Source: JAZDLC01 sp043802345
Lineage (GTDB): Bacteria; Planctomycetota; B15-G4; JADJEK01
Assembly (NCBI GenBank): GCA_043802345.1
Contig: JAZDLC010000411.1
Location: 1-9,270 of the forward strand
Reading direction: 5' to 3'
DNA length: 9,270 nt
The position numbers and the translations under genes were made by a program. This document shows, piece after piece, positions 1 through 5,445 of the stretch; the stretch's first letter is position 1; the number at the start of each line of letters is the position of its first letter. The notes beneath the pieces were generated by a model that made no database searches, was not told where the DNA came from, and saw only the letters and a list, made by a program, of their open reading frames with translations.

Positions 1-446
1 TTCGGGAGAAGTTCGGGCCGCCTGAGTCTCGCGGCCTTCCCATCGAGCCTCGGCCGCCACGCATACATCTTCGCCCCGACCGGCACCTGCGCCCGAAAGC
101 AACCTTCGCGGACCTGGATGGACTCCTTGAGGTTCTGATCATCGATCACACTGGTGAGCTGAAAGGAACCGCTCGCGTCGTCTACGGGCGGCCCACCCAA
201 GAAGCGCACGATGACGCTCCCTTCGAAGGTCTGCATCGGGATGCCGGCGGCATCGCGCGTGACGTCCCCCGGTGCCGCGATCCCCTCTTCCGCCTCGGAT
301 GAGCGCCCGGGTTGCTCTCGAGGAACAGGAGCTACTAGCTGCTCGGCTCCAGGAAGACTCGCCACGTCGACCGGAGGAACGGAGCGCAGGCCATACCAGA
401 GGAACAGCACGGCGGCGAGCAAGGCAAGAGAAAGCAGCCAACGCAT
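1..446 (-). CDS. Membrane-anchored protein of unknown function (3' end beyond window)
   Basis: This is an open leftward frame of 148 codons that runs off the left edge, so only the N-terminal part is visible. It starts MRWLLSLALLAAVLFLWYGL, a short positive start followed by a hydrophobic stretch at about residues 3-20. That is a membrane anchor or signal peptide; no lipobox cysteine is seen. A Pro/Glu/Ala-rich linker follows (about 24-70), then a section with short alternating hydrophobic strands (about 72-130, including EGSVIVRFLGG and VREGCFRAQVPVGAKMYAW). This resembles a small extracytoplasmic beta-sandwich, but I recognise no family. An in-frame ATG at 467 would add seven residues, and neither start has a clear ribosome binding site. 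I chose 446 because it puts a basic residue directly before the anchor. The gene begins about 40 bases after the phosphatase stop with no terminator between, so the two are probably co-transcribed. It is a real gene more likely than not; its function is unknown. Confidence 0.65.
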   Translation of the reverse strand, partial: MRWLLSLALLAAVLFLWYGLRSVPPVDVASLPGAEQLVAPVPREQPGRSSEAEEGIAAPGDVTRDAAGIPMQTFEGSVIVRFLGGPPVDDASGSFQLTSVIDDQNLKESIQVREGCFRAQVPVGAKMYAWRPRLDGKAARLRRPELLP

Positions 447-486
447 GACCGCAGGGTAACCGAACATCCACGCCCGGCGTAGATGT

Positions 487-1698
487 TCATCGGGTGCGAT
501 TGTTCGGGTCACGCAGCAGATGAGTCGCCAGGTTCCGCAGCAGGTCTACACCCAGCCAGGGGCGGCGCGAACAGAGCGCCTGGAAGCGCGAGCCTTCCAG
601 TGAGAGCAGTTTACTGGACTGCTCGGCTCGGAGCGTCGCCGGGAAGCTCTGCTCCGAGAGTAGAGCGGCGTGGCCGATGCAGGCCGAAGGACCGAGCGCG
701 CGCGAGTCTTGACCCTCGGCTTCGAGAAGGTAGCGCCCTTCCATCACGAGCAGCATGCGGCCGAAGGACTGACCGGGGGAAAGCACGATTTCACCCGGGG
801 CGTGTTCCTCGAGCCTGCTCAACTCCAGCAAGCGCAGCAGGTTGGCGTACCGCAGGCCAGCGAACAGATGCTGCTCGCGCAGCGCCTGAACCTGGCTGCG
901 GATCTGGCGACCCAGACGGTGCATCTGCTCCTGTTCAACGTCGGAGGCCTGCGCCCTCAAGACCAGCGCGGTGATGTTGTCGCGACCGCCCCGGTCGTTC
1001 GCGAGATCGATGAGTCGGCTCGGGATGCTTGCGAGGTCCTGCTCCGCGAGAAGTCCGGCGATCTCGGACAGCCCTTCGAAGCTCCCGCTCAGTCCATCGG
1101 AGCAGATCAGGAAGGTGTCGTCCGGCAGCACGTCCAGGATCAGCGACTCGACCTCGACCGTCTCGTGGCTGCCGATCGCGCGCGTCAGCACGCTCGCGTA
1201 GCGCGAGCCCTGCGCCTCCGCCGCCGTCAGCGTGCCCCGCAGCACCAGCTCGTGGGCCATGGTGTGATCCGTGCTGAGCTGCTCGCAGGCGCCGTCGCGC
1301 ACCAGGTAGAGGCGCGTGTCTCCGACATGCGCCATGGCCGCCCTGTTCCCCGCGACCAGGAGCGCCGTGAGGGTGCATGCCATGCCGGAACGGCCCGACT
1401 CGGATGAGGCGCTCCGGTGGACCATCCGGCAGGCCTCCTGCGCCGCGGTCGTGACCAGTTCCAGGAGTTGACGATGGGCGGCCTTCTCCGAGCGCACCTT
1501 CTGGACCACCGCCCGGTGCTTCCGGACATGGCGGCCGAGCGCCTCCATCGTGAGCGAGGCCGCCACCTCGCCCGCGGAACGTCCACCGACACCGTCTGAC
1601 ACCGCGAACAAGCCGAGTTCCCGATCGATCAGGCAGGCGTCTTCGTTGGTCTCGCGCAGCCTGCCGATGTCTGTCTTGCCGTGTGCGGTGATCTGCAC
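487..1698 (-). CDS. PP2C-type Ser/Thr protein phosphatase with C-terminal cyclic-nucleotide-binding-like domain
   Basis: This is a metal-dependent protein phosphatase of the bacterial PrpC/Stp1 group, which removes phosphate from Ser/Thr residues placed by Hanks-type kinases. Counting from the upstream TTG at 1710, the catalytic domain spans about residues 8-253. All the family motifs are present: TNED (21-24), SDGVGGRSAGE (38-48), VGDTRLY (129-135), STDHT (146-150), LTRAIG (175-180), CSDGLSG (203-209) and GGRDNIT (241-247). The metal-binding aspartates are therefore kept. A helical linker (about 255-290) leads to a cyclic-nucleotide-binding fold (about 295-400). In that fold the usual phosphate-cassette Glu after Gly is His (IGHAALL, 345-351), and the Arg expected before the alanine/threonine pair is not seen (FPATLRA). 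Nucleotide binding may therefore be lost. I prefer the GTG start at 1698 because GGGAG lies 5 bases upstream; the TTG start at 1710 has no such site. The protein has no membrane segment and is probably cytosolic. No kinase gene is in the window. Confidence 0.93.
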   Translation of the reverse strand: MQITAHGKTDIGRLRETNEDACLIDRELGLFAVSDGVGGRSAGEVAASLTMEALGRHVRKHRAVVQKVRSEKAAHRQLLELVTTAAQEACRMVHRSASSESGRSGMACTLTALLVAGNRAAMAHVGDTRLYLVRDGACEQLSTDHTMAHELVLRGTLTAAEAQGSRYASVLTRAIGSHETVEVESLILDVLPDDTFLICSDGLSGSFEGLSEIAGLLAEQDLASIPSRLIDLANDRGGRDNITALVLRAQASDVEQEQMHRLGRQIRSQVQALREQHLFAGLRYANLLRLLELSRLEEHAPGEIVLSPGQSFGRMLLVMEGRYLLEAEGQDSRALGPSACIGHAALLSEQSFPATLRAEQSSKLLSLEGSRFQALCSRRPWLGVDLLRNLATHLLRDPNNRTR

Positions 1699-1734
1699 GG
1701 TTGCTCCCAATTGCTCTGCCGGCGGGTCGCTTCG

Positions 1735-1750
1735 ATCCGGTCAGCCGGAT
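1735..1750. repeat. Perfect inverted repeat upstream of the phosphatase gene
   Basis: Arms ATCCGG and CCGGAT are separated by the 4 bases TCAG. The element lies 37 bases upstream of the preferred GTG start and 25 bases upstream of the alternative TTG. No T-run follows on either strand, so it is not a typical terminator. It could be an operator half-site pair or a small hairpin in the 5' leader of the phosphatase mRNA. Function is not shown. Confidence 0.35.
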
Positions 1751-1775
1751 GCCAACCTTCGTCCAAACCATCCTA

Positions 1776-1798
1776 CCGGACGCGCGCCGCGCGTCCGG
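1776..1798. repeat. Perfect 10-bp palindromic hairpin in the cls/phosphatase gap
   Basis: Arms CCGGACGCGC (1776-1785) and GCGCGTCCGG (1789-1798) are exact reverse complements with a 3-base loop GCC. Neither strand has a T-run directly after it. It lies about 78 bases upstream of the phosphatase start and downstream of the cardiolipin synthase stop. It could be a protein-binding palindrome near the phosphatase promoter, or could add to termination of the leftward lipid gene. A second GTCCGG follows at 1802-1807, giving a short local repeat. Confidence 0.4.
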
Positions 1799-1812
1799 CC
1801 CGTCCGGGCAGG

Positions 1813-1852
1813 AAAAAGACCAGGGGATTCTGGGGCCCCGAATCAGGCCCCA
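1813..1852 (-). terminator. Terminator-like hairpin after the cardiolipin synthase gene
   Basis: Read leftward after the cls stop, the sequence gives GATTC, a GGGGCCCC core and GAATC, flanked by G-run and C-run sequences that can extend the stem. A CTTTTT run follows about 8 bases past the stem. This is the general layout of an intrinsic terminator, but the T-run is offset and the stem has unpaired bases. If it works, the phosphatase gene needs its own promoter between about 1711 and 1812. Confidence 0.45.
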
Positions 1853-1872
1853 TCCACTTCGCTCGAAACGGC

Positions 1873-3333
1873 TCACAGGAGCGGCGTAAACAGGCGCGCG
1901 ACGCCGTCCCTGAGGCGGACAGGCAGCGACCGTGAGTCCATCTCCTCCAGGCTGACCGGACGTCCCTCGGAGCGGCGGCGCTCGATGAACACCTCGAGTT
2001 CGCGGGCCAGCTCGCGGTCCAGGCACTCGACATTGAACTCGAAGTTCAATCGGAGGCTGCGATGATCCCAGTTCGCCGACCCGAAGAACGACCAGTAGCC
2101 GTCGACCAGGAGCAGCTTGGTGTGGTCGAACGGCGGCCGGGTGAACCAGACGCGGCAACCATGCTCCAGCACCTGCCAGAGAGTGGCGTGCATGGCCCAG
2201 TCGATGATCGGCAGATTGCTCCTTGCCGGCAGGAAGATCTCCACCGCTACTCCGCGCAGCGCCGCCAGGTTCAGCGCGCTGGTCAGCGAGGCGTCGGGAA
2301 GGAAATACGGCGTGACGATCTGGATCGAGGTGCGCGCGATTCCGACTGCTCCGAGCAGCACCCAGCGCAGCTTGTCGTAATCCTCATCCGGCCCGTCAGG
2401 GATGCCCCGGGCCAGCGCCGGGCCGGCGGCTTCCAGACGAGGAAACCAGGTCTCACCGCCCAGACGCTCTCCCGTGGTGAACAGCCAATCTTCCGCGAAC
2501 ACCGCCTGCAGCTGGGCCACGGTCGGTCCGCGAATGCGGAAATGCAGGTCCCGGGTCGGATGCCTGGGCCGATCCGCGAGCAGGTTGGCGGCGCGGATGT
2601 TCAGACCGCCCGTGAACCCGATCGTGCCATCGATTACGCAGAGCTTGCGGTGGTTGCGCATGTTCAGGACGCTGCGCGGAAGCAGCCGAAGCCGGGGATG
2701 GAACCGCGCGGTGATGACGCCTGCCTGACGGAGCAGGCGGGTGATGCGCGGGAACGAATAGTGAGACCCTGCATCGTCGACCAGCACCCGGACCGCGACG
2801 CCGCGCCCCGCCGCTCGTGACAGGGCTTCCACGAACCGGCGTCCGACGACATCTGAGTCGAAGATGTAGCTGGTCAGGGAAACGGATGTCCGGGCCTGCC
2901 CGATGGCCTCCAGCATGGCGGGGTAGGCCCGATCGCCATTTTCGAGAGGCTCGATCCGGTTTCCGGCCAGCAATCGTCGAGACACCACCCTTTCAACCAG
3001 CCGCTCCAGCTCCGTGAGGTAGCGGCGCTCTCCTGGCAGTCGCCGCGCGAGCTCTTCGGGAGGCACGGGATGCTGGCCAGCCGAAACCCGGATCCTCTCA
3101 AGATCGGATCTCAACTCCTTCGCACGCCGGCGGATACGGTTGATGCCGAAGATCGAGTAGAGAATCGCGCCCAGCAGCGGCGTGAGCCAGATCAGCCCGA
3201 TCCAGAGGAGCGCGGCACGAGGATCCCTGCGGTAAAGCAGGACATGGGTCACCGCGAGAATGTCGGCTCCCAGCGCGACGGCAGTGAGAAGCACCGGCCA
3301 GACAGGTTCGAGCCATTCCCACATGGTCGGCAT
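1873..3333 (-). CDS. cls: Cardiolipin synthase (phospholipase D superfamily)
   Basis: The enzyme joins two phosphatidylglycerol molecules, or a related phospholipid pair, to make cardiolipin at the inner membrane. From the ATG at 3333 the product has 486 residues, close to the roughly 480-residue bacterial ClsA norm. Two N-terminal membrane segments lie at about residues 10-32 and 42-63, the second ending in ILYSIFGINRIRRRA, which is typical of the family. Two PLD catalytic motifs follow: NHRKLCVIDG with H228, K230 and D235 (then GFTGGLNI), and DHTKLLLVDG with H404, K406 and D411 (then SFFGSANWD). Both HKD sets are intact, so the enzyme should be active. The frame stays open upstream to 3492, but that extension is Arg/Pro-rich, lacks family features and would run over the leader ORF and the palindrome, so I rejected it. 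An ATG at 3324 is an alternative. It is transcribed away from the antiporter operon; lipid and ion genes often respond to the same osmotic stress. Confidence 0.93.
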   Translation of the reverse strand: MPTMWEWLEPVWPVLLTAVALGADILAVTHVLLYRRDPRAALLWIGLIWLTPLLGAILYSIFGINRIRRRAKELRSDLERIRVSAGQHPVPPEELARRLPGERRYLTELERLVERVVSRRLLAGNRIEPLENGDRAYPAMLEAIGQARTSVSLTSYIFDSDVVGRRFVEALSRAAGRGVAVRVLVDDAGSHYSFPRITRLLRQAGVITARFHPRLRLLPRSVLNMRNHRKLCVIDGTIGFTGGLNIRAANLLADRPRHPTRDLHFRIRGPTVAQLQAVFAEDWLFTTGERLGGETWFPRLEAAGPALARGIPDGPDEDYDKLRWVLLGAVGIARTSIQIVTPYFLPDASLTSALNLAALRGVAVEIFLPARSNLPIIDWAMHATLWQVLEHGCRVWFTRPPFDHTKLLLVDGYWSFFGSANWDHRSLRLNFEFNVECLDRELARELEVFIERRRSEGRPVSLEEMDSRSLPVRLRDGVARLFTPLL

Positions 3334-3380
3334 TAGACCAGCCTGCCGGCCCCGTTGGGAGGGCGCCGGCAGGATAGGGT

Positions 3381-3411
3381 GGGAGAATCGAGCGGCCCGG
3401 GCTATTCTCCC
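3381..3411. promoter_or_regulatory. Imperfect 31-base palindrome between divergent genes, possible operator
   Basis: The outer arms GGGAGAAT (3381-3388) and ATTCTCCC (3404-3411) are perfect reverse complements. The centre adds a pairing CGG/CCG around position 3396. In all, 12 of 15 base pairs about the centre match. It lies 48 bases upstream of the cls start and 30 bases upstream of the leader ORF, where a shared repressor or activator could control both directions. There is no T-run after it on either strand, so a terminator is unlikely. The regulator is unknown, and I saw no convincing -35/-10 pair. Confidence 0.45.
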
Positions 3412-3441
3412 CCGGTCTCGCCAAGAATCCGGGAGCCCAGC

Positions 3442-3519
3442 ATGATCATGAGCACCGCCGTTGCACCTGACCCGCTCGCTCCACGGCGTCACCTGCTGAC
3501 GCCATCCGGCTCACGCTGA
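3442..3519 (+). CDS. Putative 25-residue leader peptide ahead of the antiporter gene
   Basis: A short ORF starts MIMSTAVAPDP and ends PSGSR before a TGA at 3517-3519. GGGAG lies 6 bases upstream of its ATG, the best ribosome binding site in this region. Its stop is 3 bases before the antiporter ATG and in the same frame, while the antiporter start itself has no visible site. The simplest reading is a translated leader that delivers ribosomes to the antiporter start by coupling. The peptide is Pro/Ala/Arg-rich, has no membrane segment and no run of one amino acid as in attenuators. Alternatives are a chance ORF, or a broken N-terminus of the antiporter. Confidence 0.45.
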   Translation: MIMSTAVAPDPLAPRRHLLTPSGSR

Positions 3520-3522
3520 CCG

Positions 3523-4707
3523 ATGCACCTCGACCCGCTGCTACCACCCATTGTCGGGGTCGTGCTCGTCATCCTGTTGACGGGCCTCGTCATGAAGAGG
3601 CTCAGGCAACCGTTCGTGGTCGGTTGCCTGATCGCCGGGGTCATCCTGGGCCCGCACGTCATCGGCCTGCTGAAGGACGAGCATCTGATCGGGCGCCTGG
3701 GTGCCTTCGGAGTGGTCCTGCTGCTGTTTTTCGTGGGGATGGAAACCAGCCCGCCCGCGCTGGCGACCCGCTGGCGGGTTGCCGTGCTGGGGACCCTGCT
3801 GCAGGTCTCGGTGAGCGTGGGGTGCGTCGCTCTGGTCGGCCTGGCCAACGACTGGTCGCTGGGGCGTATCCTGCTTCTCGGGTTCGTGATCAGCCTCAGC
3901 AGCACCGCCGTGGTCTTCCGCCTGCTGACCGAGTCCGGGGAAACCAACACCGAAGCGGCGCAAAGCGTCACCGTGATCCTGATCTCCCAGGACGTCCTGA
4001 TCGTGCCGATGCTGATTGTGCTCGGCCTGGTCTCGGGCGCGACCGCTGAACCCGGTGCTGGCATTGGTCAGATGCTCGGTGGCCTGGCGATCCTGGCCTT
4101 GGTGGCCTGGATGATCCAGAAGCGCACGCTGCACCTCCCGTTTGCGAGCCTGGCCGAGAGGGATCACGAAATCGGCGTGTTCGCGGCCATCACCCCCTGC
4201 CTGGTCCTCGCCGTGCTGACCGGACTGCTCGGACTTTCCACCGGTCTGGGCGCCTTTGTGGGAGGCATGCTGCTCTCGATGACCCAGGAAACACGCTGGG
4301 TCAGCCTGAGCCTGCGGCCGTTCGAGACGGTCTTCGTGGGTCTGTTCTTCGTTTCCATCGGCATGCTTCTGGATCTGGGCTTTCTCGCGCAGCACGCTGT
4401 CCTGCTGCTGTTGATCGTACTGCTGGTACTGGTCTCGAACACACTGATCAACGGCCTGATCCTGCGGGTGCTGGGGCACAACTGGCGGGAGAGCCTCTAT
4501 GCCGGAGCGCTGCTGGCGCAGATTGGCGAGTTCAGCTTCGTGCTGGCGGCCCTGGGCCTCCAGGTCGACTTGATCGGCCAGTTCGCCTACCAGACCACGA
4601 TCGCCGCGATTACGCTCTCGATCATCCTGAGCCCGGCCTGGGTCAGGCTGTTTCGAAGGCTGACGGGAGTGAAGGCGATCGCGCCAGAGCCCGCGCACGT
4701 CCCTTAA
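3523..4707 (+). CDS. KefB/CPA2-type monovalent cation:proton antiporter, membrane domain only
   Basis: This is a 394-residue inner membrane transporter of the CPA2 branch (Na+/H+ exchanger fold), which swaps K+ or Na+ for protons. Hydrophobic helices fill nearly the whole chain. Family marks in order are RLRQPFVVGCLIAGVILGP (26-44), FFVGMET (69-75), SLSSTAVVFRLL (124-135), ISQDVLIVPML (154-164, with the Gln-Asp of the ion site at 156-157), GLGAFVGGMLLS (241-252), FFVSIGMLLD (275-284) and LAQIGEFSFVLAALG (331-345). The chain ends about 20 residues after the last helix. Full KefB/KefC proteins are about 600 residues with a cytosolic RCK/TrkA-N domain that binds NAD and glutathione; it is absent here, so gating must differ. 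The ATG at 3523 matches the usual family N-terminus (HLDPLLP). It is the first large gene of the rightward operon, 11 bases ahead of the TerC-family gene. The ion carried cannot be told from sequence alone. Confidence 0.92.
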   Translation: MHLDPLLPPIVGVVLVILLTGLVMKRLRQPFVVGCLIAGVILGPHVIGLLKDEHLIGRLGAFGVVLLLFFVGMETSPPALATRWRVAVLGTLLQVSVSVGCVALVGLANDWSLGRILLLGFVISLSSTAVVFRLLTESGETNTEAAQSVTVILISQDVLIVPMLIVLGLVSGATAEPGAGIGQMLGGLAILALVAWMIQKRTLHLPFASLAERDHEIGVFAAITPCLVLAVLTGLLGLSTGLGAFVGGMLLSMTQETRWVSLSLRPFETVFVGLFFVSIGMLLDLGFLAQHAVLLLLIVLLVLVSNTLINGLILRVLGHNWRESLYAGALLAQIGEFSFVLAALGLQVDLIGQFAYQTTIAAITLSIILSPAWVRLFRRLTGVKAIAPEPAHVP

Positions 4708-4718
4708 GGAACCGAGTC

Positions 4719-5444
4719 ATGATCGAATCGCTGTTCAACGCCGAACTCTGGATTGCGCTGATCACCCTGACGGCGCTCGAGATCGTGCTGGGGATCGACA
4801 ACCTGATCTTTATCTCGATCCTGGCCGACCGGCTGCCGGCCGAACTCCAGGCGCGCGCCCGCCGGCTCGGCCTGCTGCTGGCCATGGGCATGCGCATCCT
4901 TCTGCTGCTCGGCCTGGCCTGGATCACCCACCTGACGGCCCCCCTGTTCACGGTTCTCAGCCAGGAGATTTCGGGCAGGGATCTGGTGCTGATCGTGGGC
5001 GGCCTGTTCCTGCTGGCCAAGGCAACTCGCGAGATGCACCATGCCCTGGAGGGAGAGGATGAGGGGAAGGCGGTTCCCCGGCCACGCACGATGTCGGCGG
5101 TGCTGCTGCAGATCGTCCTGCTGGACATTGTCTTCTCCCTGGATTCCGTGATCACCGCGATCGGCATGGTTTCGGTCGTCGGCGTCATGGTGGCGGCCAT
5201 CGTGCTCGCGGTCGCGGCCATGCTTCTGGCGGCCGGAGCGGTCTCGGGCTTTGTCGCCAGGCACCCCACGGTGCGGATGCTGGCCCTGAGCTTCCTGTTG
5301 CTGATCGGTGTCGCGCTGGTCGCGGACGGACTCGATCATGCGATTCCCAAGGGGTATCTCTACTTCGCGCTCGGGTTCTCGGTGCTGGTCGAAATGTTGA
5401 ACCTTCGCATCCGTCCGGCGCTCGGCCGGCCAAGGACACGCTAG
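4719..5444 (+). CDS. TerC-family integral membrane protein, probable metal transporter
   Basis: This is a 241-residue polytopic inner membrane protein. The family signatures are TALEIVLGIDNLIFISI (18-34; acidic residues E21 and D27) and LLDIVFSLDSVITAIGM (134-150; D136 and D142), the paired acidic helices thought to bind a metal ion. The C-terminal IPKGYLYFALGFSVLVEMLNL (210-230) is also typical. A charged loop (about 103-123) separates the two helix groups. Some TerC relatives export Mn2+ (Alx in Escherichia coli, MeeF and MeeY in Bacillus), while others are linked to tellurite resistance; the substrate here is not known. No CBS or CorC domain follows, unlike the longer YoaE-type members. 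AAGGA lies 8 bases upstream of the ATG and overlaps the antiporter's TAA stop, so coupled translation is likely. No tellurite-resistance partner genes are in the window. Confidence 0.92.
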   Translation: MIESLFNAELWIALITLTALEIVLGIDNLIFISILADRLPAELQARARRLGLLLAMGMRILLLLGLAWITHLTAPLFTVLSQEISGRDLVLIVGGLFLLAKATREMHHALEGEDEGKAVPRPRTMSAVLLQIVLLDIVFSLDSVITAIGMVSVVGVMVAAIVLAVAAMLLAAGAVSGFVARHPTVRMLALSFLLLIGVALVADGLDHAIPKGYLYFALGFSVLVEMLNLRIRPALGRPRTR

Positions 5445-5445
5445 A

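Noticed and set aside
1699..1710. TTG at 1710 as the phosphatase start
   Set aside because: The GGGAG that best serves as ribosome binding site lies just after this TTG and is correctly spaced for the GTG at 1698, so it would fall inside the gene if TTG were used.
935..2158. A 407-codon minus-strand frame across the phosphatase/cls gap
   Set aside because: It overlaps two well-supported genes on the same strand in another frame, and its product is low-complexity Arg/Gly/Pro/Ala-rich.
2062..2820. A 252-codon plus-strand frame opposite cls
   Set aside because: Both PLD catalytic motifs are on the minus strand here, and the plus-strand product shows no family features.
3403..3408. TATTCT as a -10 element for the rightward operon
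   Set aside because: It overlaps the palindrome arm and has no acceptable -35 sequence about 17 bases upstream, so I do not claim a promoter.
3334..3492. N-terminal extension of the cardiolipin synthase by 53 residues
   Set aside because: The added residues are Arg/Pro-rich, do not resemble Cls N-termini and would place coding sequence over the palindrome and the leader ORF; the start at 3333 gives the usual length.
3541..4698. A 385-codon minus-strand open frame opposite the antiporter gene
   Set aside because: Its composition is almost wholly Gln/Asp/His/Arg, the usual mirror of a Leu/Val-rich membrane protein; it has no recognisable domain.
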